Shown here: positions 25,446-33,591 of the stretch, piece by piece
Layout of the letters: each line of letters opens with the position of its first letter
How positions within the stretch are numbered: the stretch's first letter is position 1
From: an uncultured bacterium
GTDB lineage: Bacteria > Verrucomicrobiota > Kiritimatiellia > RFP12 > UBA1067
Direction: 5' to 3'
Assembly (NCBI GenBank): GCA_902779565.1
Contig: CACZCD010000007.1
Location: forward strand, 1 to 51,300
Length of the DNA: 51,300 bases
Translations under genes and position numbers: made by a program
Notes under the pieces: generated by a model
What the model was told of the DNA's origin: nothing
Database searches by the model: none
Seen by the model: only the letters and a program-made list of their open reading frames with translations

Positions 25446-26365
25446 TGGCTGCGGCGCCGATAAAGATCCCCGGCATTCGATTTGAGCATCTGATCGGGAT
25501 GGGGGGCATGAGCGAGGTGTGGCTCGGCTTCCACGGCGGCCTCAACAAGGAGGTCGCGATCAAGGTGATGTTCAAGGAGGCGGCGGAGTCGGGGGAAGAT
25601 GTGCGCCAGTTCATGCTTGAAAGCCGCGTGATGGAGCGCATCAACCATCCGGGCATCGTCCACTCCTATGAGGCGGATTGCCGCGACGGCCGCTACTACT
25701 TTGTGATGGACTATGTGAATGGCTACACGTTTGCCCTGCTGATCGCCCGCAAGGAGCGTATCCCGGAGGCCGATGCGCTCGTGGTGCTTGATTCCGTTGC
25801 GGATGCCCTCGACTACGCCTGGCGCGAACATCGTGTGATCCATTGCGACATCAAGCCCGACAACATCATGGCGGACGGTGATGGGCTCGTGAAGATCATG
25901 GATCTCGGGCTTTGCCATGTGATGGGTTCGGGTGGCATGGGCAGCGCCCTCAAGGGGCCGGACGGCAAGCCGAAGGAGACGATCACCGGCACGCCGGCCT
26001 ACATGTCGCCCGAGCAGATCTACGGCGACAAGGATCTTGATCCGCGTTCGGACATCTACAGCATGGGCGCCACGCTCTACCAGCTCGTGACGGGACGCAT
26101 CCTCTTCCCGGCGCTCTCCAATGACGACACGCTCCGCGCGCATGTGGATGCCGCACAGGCGGCGCCGGATCCGCGCACCATCGTCCCCTCGCTTTCGCTA
26201 GGCTTCGTCCGGCTTCTCGCCAAGATGTGCACGAAGGATAAGCAGCATCGTTACGGCAGCTGGCGTGAGGTGATGGCTGATTCGCGGATCGTGCAGTCTG
26301 GCGGCGTGCTGGATCCGTTGCCGGCAGGCGTGGCCTCATCGATCGCGGAGACGGGCGCTACATAG
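25445..26365 (+). CDS. Hanks-type Ser/Thr protein kinase
   Basis: The 306-residue cytosolic kinase has the glycine loop GMGGMSEVW (18-26), the ATP lysine in VAIKVM (Lys40), the catalytic loop HCDIKPDN (Asp135), DLG in place of DFG (Asp153), the GTPAYMSPEQ activation segment and DIYSMGATLY. No transmembrane helix or extracellular sensor follows, unlike PknB. A cysteine replaces Arg in the usual HRD, which often reduces dependence on activation-loop phosphorylation. TAATG overlap with the upstream secreted protein means they are coupled, linking the kinase to the bamA-skp cluster. Confidence 0.92.
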   Translation: MAAAPIKIPGIRFEHLIGMGGMSEVWLGFHGGLNKEVAIKVMFKEAAESGEDVRQFMLESRVMERINHPGIVHSYEADCRDGRYYFVMDYVNGYTFALLIARKERIPEADALVVLDSVADALDYAWREHRVIHCDIKPDNIMADGDGLVKIMDLGLCHVMGSGGMGSALKGPDGKPKETITGTPAYMSPEQIYGDKDLDPRSDIYSMGATLYQLVTGRILFPALSNDDTLRAHVDAAQAAPDPRTIVPSLSLGFVRLLAKMCTKDKQHRYGSWREVMADSRIVQSGGVLDPLPAGVASSIAETGAT

Positions 26366-26429
26366 GATGCGTCTTGCGGAGGCGATTGAACATGTTCTGC
26401 ATTCCGTCGGCAGGTGATAAGCGGGGGCT

Positions 26430-28127
26430 ATGAATGGCATGAACAGGAGAGACTTCATAAGACTTTCGGCCAATTCCGCCGTGTTGTTTAGTGGATCGTT
26501 CCCGTGGATCGCGTCGGCACGCACCCCCGCGCCTGTTGAGCTTGCGGAAGATCCGTCCGCTTCGGAAATCGAGGAGCTCAGACGCCGCTGGGGGTTCTGG
26601 CTCGACGCGCCTGCCGGCTATTCGTTCCAGAGAGAGCATCGGTTGATGAAGAAGTATTCGTATCGCGATTATGACGCCGAGCTGTATCTCCAGCGGAACG
26701 GACCGGAGGCGTGGCAGTGGCAGCGTGTGCTGAAGGTGTTCCCCAAGAAGATCGAAGGGCCGCTTGCGGCGGTGGGAATACCGTTCTACCACGTTGAGGC
26801 CATGCTTGGACACGAGCTGGACGATGAGTCGGCGAAGCTTGAGAGGTTTGTAGAGGTCGCCCAGGCCGCGCAGCTTGCCAAACGCGGCTACATGGCGATC
26901 ACATGCGATCTCAGCCATCAGAACTACGTGAAGTACGCCACGCGTCCGCACCGCGACTATTGGAACCGATTCCGGGATATGTCCTTTAAGCTCGCGGAGG
27001 ACTGGCCGATTTGGTCTCCGCATGCGCATCGTGTGTTTGTGACAAGGCTCATGTTCGATCTCCTGGAGGACGATCCGCGGGTCGATCCCTCGCGCATCGG
27101 CATCACAGGCCATTCCCTTGGCGGTCAGACCTGTTTTTACGCGGGCTGTCTCGATCCGCGCGTGAAGGTCATCATGGCCAGCGACTTCGCGTTCGATTTC
27201 GATCAGTCGTGCTGGGATGTGCTCCACTATTGGGGCGGCAAGCTCCCGACGGTGCGTAGCTCTGGTCTGGAGAACCATACGCTTCTCACCCTTTCGGGCG
27301 CCAAGCCGTTCTGCCTGCTCGCCGGATTCTATGACGACTATAGGAGCTACGCCAGCATGGTCAGGGCCAAGGGTTACAGAGACCATCCGGAAGACCTCAA
27401 GTTCCTGCACCACGCCGCCGGACACCGTCCGCCGCCGTGGGCGCTCGAGGAAGGTTACGCCTTTCTGGACGCGCATCTGGCCCGTGACGCGGGGCCGGCG
27501 CGCCGCCGTTCGCCCAATGTGGTCCCCGCAAAAGGGGTTGTACGGAACGAGGAAGATCTTTTCAGGGGAAAGCTGTTCGGGAGAATCGAGAAGGAGGTGC
27601 TTCCCGAGGCGGAAAAGCGTGTCGCGGCGATTGCAGCGACCGACGTGATGGGTCTTCCGTTCGGCGCGAAGGCGAAACCATCGGCGTTCGCCGAGAAGGG
27701 GGCGTTGCGGTTCGATCTCGGAATGTGGAATGGTTCGCGGTTTGAGCCGTTTGATCCAGAGATAATCTTTCCTCTTGACGTACAGCTGTCGGGATTTGAA
27801 TATCCCAAGGACGCGCCTCTGGGGTGGCGCAACATCTACGCGCACTATACGCCGGTCACAAGGCGCATCGACCGCATCGAGGTGCATGACTACTTCGCCG
27901 TCTCGCGTGCGCCCGACACGGCCATCCGCGAGCTGGCGTTTGGGAGACTGGCCTCGGCGATTGCAGAGGCGTATCCGGCGGAAGCCGTTGAGACGGCCTG
28001 CCGGTATGTCCGCTACGCCGAGCAGTATCTCGTGGTCACATCGATCAGCTCACGCGCCCTTGCCGCGGCCGGCCGGGCCGAGTTGGAGGCGATCGGACGC
28101 CTGACGGGCGGTGGAAGATTGATATAA
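26430..28127 (+). CDS. Secreted alpha/beta hydrolase (esterase-like) with extra C-terminal domain
   Basis: The 565-residue protein starts with a Tat-like signal (NRRDFIRLSANSAVLFSG). The alpha/beta-hydrolase domain (about 75-350) has the nucleophile elbow GHSLGGQ (Ser229) and a likely catalytic His in LHHAAGH. It resembles dienelactone-hydrolase or acetyl-esterase members found with glycosidases. The last 200 residues form a separate region (FGAKAKPSAFAEKG, RRIDRIEVHDYF) I do not recognise. The start ATG at 26430 has only a weak GCGGGGG; the ATG at 26439 is an alternative. The -10 of the next gene overlaps its stop. Confidence 0.75.
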   Translation: MNGMNRRDFIRLSANSAVLFSGSFPWIASARTPAPVELAEDPSASEIEELRRRWGFWLDAPAGYSFQREHRLMKKYSYRDYDAELYLQRNGPEAWQWQRVLKVFPKKIEGPLAAVGIPFYHVEAMLGHELDDESAKLERFVEVAQAAQLAKRGYMAITCDLSHQNYVKYATRPHRDYWNRFRDMSFKLAEDWPIWSPHAHRVFVTRLMFDLLEDDPRVDPSRIGITGHSLGGQTCFYAGCLDPRVKVIMASDFAFDFDQSCWDVLHYWGGKLPTVRSSGLENHTLLTLSGAKPFCLLAGFYDDYRSYASMVRAKGYRDHPEDLKFLHHAAGHRPPPWALEEGYAFLDAHLARDAGPARRRSPNVVPAKGVVRNEEDLFRGKLFGRIEKEVLPEAEKRVAAIAATDVMGLPFGAKAKPSAFAEKGALRFDLGMWNGSRFEPFDPEIIFPLDVQLSGFEYPKDAPLGWRNIYAHYTPVTRRIDRIEVHDYFAVSRAPDTAIRELAFGRLASAIAEAYPAEAVETACRYVRYAEQYLVVTSISSRALAAAGRAELEAIGRLTGGGRLI

Positions 28128-28128
28128 T
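28123..28128 (+). promoter_or_regulatory. Promoter of the GH95 gene
   Basis: TATAAT overlaps the stop codon of the upstream gene. A CTGACG at 28101-28106 is a possible -35 at 16-nt spacing. The ATG is at 28160 with AAAGAGAAAGG before it. Confidence 0.6.
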
Positions 28129-28159
28129 CCGCACACGATTCTAAAGAGAAAGGCCTGAC

Positions 28160-30418
28160 ATGAAGAAGTTGATCGTATGGGGAGTCTTGGCGGCGGTCGC
28201 ACTTGGCGCAAGTGCGTCGGCACGTGTGACGATGGCGTGGCACTTTCCGCTCACGCAATCGCATCAGGGGATACCGTTCGGCAATGCCGTCAACGGTTAT
28301 CTCGTGTGGGGCGAAGGGCGAACGCTTAAGGTGACCATTGGGCGCGATGACGTGTGGGACCATCGTGGCGGATACGATTGGCACGATGACCAGAACTACA
28401 CGAACATCGTCTCTGCCCTCTATGCCCATGACTACGACCGCGTGAAGGAACTGTTCCGCCGCGGCGAGCAGAAGCCCGGCGAGCCGAGGAATCCGCAGAT
28501 CATCCCTGTCGGACATATCGAGTTCACGCTTCCGGAAGGGCTTTCGCTTGATGAGGGCGTGTTGGAGACGGGGAGCGGCCTTGCCTCGATCACACTTGTG
28601 CGCGGAACGGATCCTGCCCTGGATGGCGAGCCGGCGGGGCAGATCGCGCTCGCGCTTGACCGTGCTGACGGCGTGCTCTCCATTAGGTGGCCGAAAGGCG
28701 TTGCACCGGAAGGTAAGTGCGTACCGGCGTGGAAGAACGAGCAGGTCTCGAAAGAGCTTGTGCCCATCCTGTTCAATCCGCCGACAGACTTCACTTGGGG
28801 GGACGAATCCGGCGCTGGATTCGTACAGACGCTGCCGGCGGATCCGGCCGTCGCGGCAGGATTCGTCTCGGCGGATGGGGCAACGTATCTTGTCGCCGTA
28901 CGCGGGGACAATGCGGAAAAGTCTAAGGCCGCGCTGAGGACCGCGCTTGGTGCCTGGAAAGGACGCGGCTTCGAGGCCGTGAAGGCCGCGTCCGAAAAGT
29001 TTTGGAAAGGATGGTGGAAAAAGACGTCGGAGATCGACGTGCCGGACGCGACGATTCGTGAAATCCACGATTTCGGTATGTATAAGTTTGGATCTATGAC
29101 GGGGCCAGACGGCGTGCCGGCACCCTTGCAGGGTCCGTGGATCGAGGAGTACCGTCTGCCGCCGTGGCATGGCGACTACCACTTCAACATCAACGTGGAG
29201 ATGTGCTACTGGCCCGCCTATCGCGGGAACCATCTCGAATCGCTCAAGCCGCTCTTCGCGATGGTGAAGAGCTGGTGGCCGATCCTGCGCGACAACGCGC
29301 GCAAGTTCGTGGGCATTGAGGATGGCTTCATGCTGCCGCACTCCGTGGACGATCGGTGTCGTCTCATCGGCGGCTACTGGGCGGGTACGATGGATCATGC
29401 CTGCACGGCCTGGACGTGCCAGATGATGTTCCGCTACGTGACGATGAGCGGCGACACCGACTTCCTGCGTACCGACGCCTATCCGCTCATGAAGGGGGCG
29501 ATGAACGTGTACCGTGCGATGATGGAGGAGAAGGACGGGCAGCTCTCGTTGCCGGCCTCGACCTCGCCGGAGTTCAATTCCAATCCGGGCTGGGGACGCG
29601 ACGCAAGCTTCCAACTCGCCGCCGCGCACCGTCTGGCGCGCGACCTCATCCGCGCGGCGGGGATGCTTGGTGAAACACCCGATCCGATGTGGCTTGACGT
29701 GGAGAAGCGGTTGCCTCTTGCGTCGTTCAAGGGCGGCAAGCCCGGTGGCGAAATTGAGCTTTGGAGCGGGCTCACGCTTCCGGAATCGCATCGCCACCAC
29801 TCGCACCTGGCGGGCTATGTGCCGTTCGACGTGCTGAATTACGATGATCCGGCGATCCGCCGCACGACGATCGTGTCGTTCAACCGATGGCAGTGCGAGG
29901 GTTTGGGTCTGTGGTCCGGCTGGGCGTTCCCGTGGGCGGCGATGCTGCAACTTCACATGGGGCATGCGGACGCGGCGGACCTGACGCTTCACATGTGGGA
30001 GCGCATGTTCACGAACCCTGGCCACGGCTCGCGCCACGATCCGTATTTTCCGGGCTTCTGCCTCATGCGCAAGGGGACGTTCTCGTCCTGCGGCGAGTCG
30101 ATGGAGATCATGCAGATAGACGGCGCGATGGCGGCAACGGCGGCGGTGCAGGAGATGTTCGTGCACGAACGCAATGGTGTAATCCATGTGTTCCAGGGCG
30201 CACCGCTCAAGTGGCGCCAGACGGCGTTCCGCAACATCCTCTCCGACGAAGGCGTGCTTGTGGGCGCTTCGCGCCGGAAGGGGATGGTTCTTTACGTGGA
30301 TCTTGAGGCGACGCATGATGCCGAGATCCGGCTCGCCTCGCCGTGGAAGCGTGGCAAAGTCCTCACGCTCAAACTTGCCGCCGGCGAAAAGCGCCGTCTC
30401 GATCCTGATGGAAGGTGA
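28160..30418 (+). CDS. Secreted glycoside hydrolase family 95-like protein
   Basis: The 752-residue product has a signal peptide (MKKLIVWGVLAAVALGASA), an N-terminal beta domain (IPFGNAVNGYLVWGEG) and an (alpha/alpha)6 catalytic domain. The GH95 sites are visible: HFNINVEMCYWPAY with the Asn-x-Asn pair (Asn343, Asn345) and STSPEFNSN with the likely acid Glu471. ESHRHHSHLAGYVPF is also typical. GH95 members are inverting alpha-L-fucosidases or alpha-L-galactosidases acting on mucin or plant glycans; substrate not resolved. Followed by KDPG aldolase and KDG kinase genes. Confidence 0.85.
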   Translation: MKKLIVWGVLAAVALGASASARVTMAWHFPLTQSHQGIPFGNAVNGYLVWGEGRTLKVTIGRDDVWDHRGGYDWHDDQNYTNIVSALYAHDYDRVKELFRRGEQKPGEPRNPQIIPVGHIEFTLPEGLSLDEGVLETGSGLASITLVRGTDPALDGEPAGQIALALDRADGVLSIRWPKGVAPEGKCVPAWKNEQVSKELVPILFNPPTDFTWGDESGAGFVQTLPADPAVAAGFVSADGATYLVAVRGDNAEKSKAALRTALGAWKGRGFEAVKAASEKFWKGWWKKTSEIDVPDATIREIHDFGMYKFGSMTGPDGVPAPLQGPWIEEYRLPPWHGDYHFNINVEMCYWPAYRGNHLESLKPLFAMVKSWWPILRDNARKFVGIEDGFMLPHSVDDRCRLIGGYWAGTMDHACTAWTCQMMFRYVTMSGDTDFLRTDAYPLMKGAMNVYRAMMEEKDGQLSLPASTSPEFNSNPGWGRDASFQLAAAHRLARDLIRAAGMLGETPDPMWLDVEKRLPLASFKGGKPGGEIELWSGLTLPESHRHHSHLAGYVPFDVLNYDDPAIRRTTIVSFNRWQCEGLGLWSGWAFPWAAMLQLHMGHADAADLTLHMWERMFTNPGHGSRHDPYFPGFCLMRKGTFSSCGESMEIMQIDGAMAATAAVQEMFVHERNGVIHVFQGAPLKWRQTAFRNILSDEGVLVGASRRKGMVLYVDLEATHDAEIRLASPWKRGKVLTLKLAAGEKRRLDPDGR

Positions 30419-30445
30419 AGGCGCGTTCAGGTAACAGCTTTGTGG

Positions 30446-30451
30446 TATAAT
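30446..30451 (+). promoter_or_regulatory. -10 box 8 nt before the eda ATG
   Basis: TATAAT ends 8 nt before the start codon at 30460. With a normal 6-8 nt discriminator, transcription would begin at or next to the ATG, giving a leaderless mRNA. No Shine-Dalgarno is present. Confidence 0.6.
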
Positions 30452-30459
30452 AAACGCCT

Positions 30460-31119
30460 ATGAAAGAAGAAGTTGTCCAGGCGGTTTGTGACAGCCGCAT
30501 CATCGCCATCATCCGGGGCTTTGCGCCGGAGATCTGCCTCAAGTTGGCCGAGGCCTACGCGAAAGGCGGCATCCGGCTCGTTGAGGTGACGTTCAACCAG
30601 AAGTCGTCGGATTTCTGGAAGGATACCGCCGCCGCCATTCACGCCATCAAGACGCGGTTCGGCGCGGATATGCGTGTGGGTGCGGGCACCGTGCTCACGG
30701 AGGAGCAGCTGACGATGTGCAAGGACGCCGGCGGCGAATACATGATCACGCCGAACGTGAAGCCCTCGCTCATCCGTTCGTGCGTCGAGCAGGGTCTTGT
30801 TGCGATGCCGGGCGCGCTCACGCCATCGGAGGCGGTCGATGCCTGGGAGGCGGGCGCGAGCTTCGTGAAGATCTTCCCCGCCGGTTCGCTGGGACCGGGC
30901 TACGTGAAGGCGTTGCATGCACCTTTGGCGCACATCCCGTTCCTGGCCGTGGGCGGTATTTCGGTCGAAAACGTGGCGGACTTCATGCGCGTGGGGTGCG
31001 TGGGCGCGGGCGTGGGCGGAGCTCTCACGAACAAGGAATGGATCGCCGCCGGCGAATGGGATAAGATCACCGACGTCGCCCATCGACTTGTAGTTTCCAG
31101 TTTAGAGTTTCCAGTTTAG
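30460..31119 (+). CDS. eda: KDPG/KHG aldolase
   Basis: The 219-residue class I aldolase splits 2-keto-3-deoxy-6-phosphogluconate into pyruvate and glyceraldehyde-3-phosphate. Conserved residues are visible: Glu42 in LVEVTF, the MRVGAGTVLT segment and the Schiff-base Lys137 in SFVKIFPAG. The partner KDG kinase is next. The C-terminal residues VVSSLEFPV are encoded by the beginning of a heptanucleotide array, so the natural C-terminus was probably replaced or extended by the repeat. Possibly leaderless. Confidence 0.93.
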   Translation: MKEEVVQAVCDSRIIAIIRGFAPEICLKLAEAYAKGGIRLVEVTFNQKSSDFWKDTAAAIHAIKTRFGADMRVGAGTVLTEEQLTMCKDAGGEYMITPNVKPSLIRSCVEQGLVAMPGALTPSEAVDAWEAGASFVKIFPAGSLGPGYVKALHAPLAHIPFLAVGGISVENVADFMRVGCVGAGVGGALTNKEWIAAGEWDKITDVAHRLVVSSLEFPV

Positions 31120-31220
31120 AGTTTCCAGATTCCAGTTGTTACTATGAATTAACTCTAAACACTAAACTCTAAACTCGCAACTCAAACCACTATCCACTAA
31201 CCACTAGCCTCTAACTAACC
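31093..31220. repeat. Heptanucleotide array 4, two opposite halves (eda/kdgK junction)
   Basis: First half, 31093-31141: GTTTCCA, GTTTAGA, GTTTCCA, GTTTAGA, GTTTCCA, GATTCCA, GTTGTTA. Second half, 31151-31220: AACTCTA, AACACTA, AACTCTA, AACTCGC, AACTCAA, ACCACTA, TCCACTA, ACCACTA, GCCTCTA, ACTAACC, in perfect phase up to the ATG of kdgK. The halves are mostly reverse complements (TAGAGTT/AACTCTA) and could form a long hairpin in the mRNA. The first 27 bases are coding for the aldolase C-terminus. Confidence 0.85.
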
Positions 31221-32240
31221 ATGAAGATCGTTACATTCGGAGAAATCATGATGCGGCTGAACCCAGAAGGGTATCAGCGTTTTGTCCAGGCCGACAAGTT
31301 TGAGGCCACCTACGCGGGCGGTGAGGCGAACGTCGCGGTGTCGCTTGCGAACTACGGGCTGGCGGCCTCCTTCGTGACGAAGCTTCCCGCGAATCCGCTC
31401 GGGGAATCCGCCCGCAACGAGGTGCGGAGGTTCGGCGTTTCGACGGACGACATCGTCTGGGGCGGTCCGCGTCTCGGCATCTACTTTGTCGAGAAGGGGG
31501 CGTCACAGCGCGCTTCGAAGGTCGTCTATGACCGGGCGGGCAGCTCGATCGCGTTGGCGAAGCGCAGCGACTTCAACTGGGCGAAGATCTTCAAGGGCGC
31601 GAAGTGGTTCCACTTCACGGGCATCACGCCGGCGCTGGGCGGCGAACTGCCGGCGATCTGCCTCGATGCGCTCAAGTACTGCAAGGCGCACGGGATCACC
31701 GTCAGCTGCGACCTCAACTACCGCGGCAAGCTCTGGACGAAGGCCGAGGCCGGGAAGTGCATGGCGAAGCTTGTGCCGTATGTGGACGTGCTGATCGCGA
31801 ACGAGGCGGATGCGGCGGATGTGTTCGGCATCATCGGCAAGGGATCGGACGTCGAGAGCGGCAAGCTCGACAAGCAGGGCTACATCTCCGTGGCGGAACA
31901 GCTTGTGCGCCGGTTCGGCTGCAAGAAGGTCGCCATCACGCTGCGCACTTCTCTCTCGGCGTTCGACAACAAGTGGGCAGGTCTGCTCTATGCGGGCGGC
32001 AAGGCGTACTTCTCGCCAGAGTACCTGATCCACATCGTCGATCGCGTGGGCGGCGGCGATTCGTTCGGCGGCGGACTCATCTATGCGCTTGCTACCGGGC
32101 GCAAGCCGCAGGCGGCCATCGACTTCGCCGTGGCGGCTTCGTGCCTCAAGCATTCCATCGAGCACGACTTCAACCACGTGACGGTCGCCGAGGTCGAATC
32201 CCTCGCCGCCGGCAACGCAACGGGCCGCGTCCAGCGCTGA
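31221..32240 (+). CDS. kdgK: 2-keto-3-deoxygluconate kinase (PfkB family)
   Basis: A 339-residue ribokinase-family sugar kinase. N-terminal MKIVTFGEIMMRLNPEG, the substrate loop GGEANVAVSLANYG, DLNYRGKLW and the anion-hole/catalytic motif DRVGGGDSFGGG with the catalytic Asp are visible. Together with the preceding aldolase it should turn KDG into pyruvate and G3P, as in pectin or uronate breakdown. No Shine-Dalgarno: the ATG directly follows repeat units. Confidence 0.9.
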   Translation: MKIVTFGEIMMRLNPEGYQRFVQADKFEATYAGGEANVAVSLANYGLAASFVTKLPANPLGESARNEVRRFGVSTDDIVWGGPRLGIYFVEKGASQRASKVVYDRAGSSIALAKRSDFNWAKIFKGAKWFHFTGITPALGGELPAICLDALKYCKAHGITVSCDLNYRGKLWTKAEAGKCMAKLVPYVDVLIANEADAADVFGIIGKGSDVESGKLDKQGYISVAEQLVRRFGCKKVAITLRTSLSAFDNKWAGLLYAGGKAYFSPEYLIHIVDRVGGGDSFGGGLIYALATGRKPQAAIDFAVAASCLKHSIEHDFNHVTVAEVESLAAGNATGRVQR

Positions 32241-32272
32241 TTGTTTGCCTCATCCTGTGACAGGTGCTCGCT

Positions 32273-33442
32273 CTAGCGTGGGTGTTGGTATCGAAATACG
32301 GATGGGGTATAGCCGAACATTGCCTTGAAGCGCGTGTTCAGGTGGCTTGCGCAGCAGAACCCGCACTTCTCGGCAATGGCCCAGACGGGTAGGTCTGTGT
32401 TCGATATGAGGCGCACAGCCTCGTTCAGCCGTATGCGGTTGATCTCGCTTTTGAGCGTTGTTCCGAGAACGAGGTTCGACTTCATCTCAAGGGTGCGCCT
32501 CGAGATGTTGAGCGTCTGCGCTAGATCCCCGACCGTATGATTGACGGAGAGGTCTTTCCGGACGATTGCCAGCGCCTTGGCGATGAAGCGGTCCGGCACG
32601 ATCGTCTCGTCCGTTGATTGCCGCGTCACGATGCGCGGGAAGGCGAGATCCACCAGCGGTTCCACCTTGCGGCCACGTATGTGCGCATCGAGGAGCTTCG
32701 CGCAGAGGTTTCCCGCGTTGCGTCCGTCGAGGGCGATCGATGAAAGGGAGGGGGAGTTGGATTCGCACAGAAGTTCATCGTTGTCCGTGCCCAGCACGGC
32801 GATGCTCCCCGGTACGGACAGGCCGGTGTCGATGCAGAGGTTCAGGACCTGAAGCGCACGTCTGTCCCAGCTGGCGTAGAGGGCCGTCTTGGGCTTCAGT
32901 GACTTCAGCCATTTGGCGAGATAGGGAGATTCAAGGTCGAAGTCGGCACGGGCGTTTTTCGGCGCGCCCGGAAAAACGGAACATTCCATGCCTTCGCGTG
33001 CAAGCCGGTCCGAAAGACCGCGCAGACGCCGGTCACACCAATCGGTTGGAGAGGGTGTGCCGACGAACGCGAAGTTTCGGAATCCGCGTTCGAGGAAATA
33101 TTCCGCCGCGGACTTCCCAACGTCCTCCTGGTTGCGGTTTACGAACGTGGCCCATGCGGGAGGCCGCTCGGCCCGGCCTCTTTGCGCCGGCGGAGGGTTC
33201 AGAAACACGGCAGGAGTCTTTGTCTTCAGGATGTCGAGCATCTGCTTCCGTTCCCAGACGAGCGCGATGATGCCATTGCAGCCCCAGCGGCGGATCTTGC
33301 TCAACCCCTGCTCGTAGCGGTTCCCCGTCTCGAAGTGGAACTGCCAGGGACCGCGGTCGTGTCCGTAGGCGATGATGCCTTCAAGTATCTGGCGGTGCAG
33401 AAACTTGTCTGAAGGCAGCATGACGAGTATCTTCGCTTTCAT
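32273..33442 (-). CDS. AraC-family regulator with LacI/XylR-type sensor domain
   Basis: About 389 residues. The N-terminal part is a periplasmic-binding-protein-like fold as in XylR/LacI (KILVMLPSDKFLHRQILEGI, GSIAVLGTDNDELLCE, PSLSSIALDGRNAGNLCAKLL). The C-terminus (about 285-385) is an AraC double helix-turn-helix (VGDLAQTLNISRRTLEMK, VWAIAEKCGFCCASHLNTRFKAMFGYTP). It should sense a sugar and control nearby genes, either the kdgK side or the divergent surface-protein operon. I chose the ATG at 33442 over a GTG at 33448 because a TAGAAT box ends 9 nt before it. Confidence 0.88.
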   Translation of the reverse strand: MKAKILVMLPSDKFLHRQILEGIIAYGHDRGPWQFHFETGNRYEQGLSKIRRWGCNGIIALVWERKQMLDILKTKTPAVFLNPPPAQRGRAERPPAWATFVNRNQEDVGKSAAEYFLERGFRNFAFVGTPSPTDWCDRRLRGLSDRLAREGMECSVFPGAPKNARADFDLESPYLAKWLKSLKPKTALYASWDRRALQVLNLCIDTGLSVPGSIAVLGTDNDELLCESNSPSLSSIALDGRNAGNLCAKLLDAHIRGRKVEPLVDLAFPRIVTRQSTDETIVPDRFIAKALAIVRKDLSVNHTVGDLAQTLNISRRTLEMKSNLVLGTTLKSEINRIRLNEAVRLISNTDLPVWAIAEKCGFCCASHLNTRFKAMFGYTPSVFRYQHPR

Positions 33443-33451
33443 GAGCACGTA

Positions 33452-33457
33452 ATTCTA
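33452..33457 (-). promoter_or_regulatory. -10 box 9 nt before the AraC-regulator ATG
   Basis: Read on the minus strand this is TAGAAT, with 9 nt to the ATG at 33442. It again predicts a very short or absent 5' leader. The -35 is weak (TTCACA at a 19-nt distance). Confidence 0.45.
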
Positions 33458-33550
33458 CCATAAATCGCCTTTGGATTGTGAATGTTCTTTTCGCATTTGT
33501 TATAGTACATTTTCCGCATTCTTGTCTATCGCAACCCATTCGCGTTCGGG

Positions 33551-33556
33551 TATAAT
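33551..33556 (+). promoter_or_regulatory. -10 box of the secreted-protein operon
   Basis: TATAAT lies 35 nt upstream of the ATG at 33592, with AAAAGGGAAAATAG between as a purine-rich leader. A TATAGT at 33502 could be a second -10. The region between this and the regulator (about 140 nt) is a likely operator zone. Confidence 0.5.
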
Positions 33557-33591
33557 CCGTATTGTTCAAACGAAAAGGGAAAATAGAAAAA

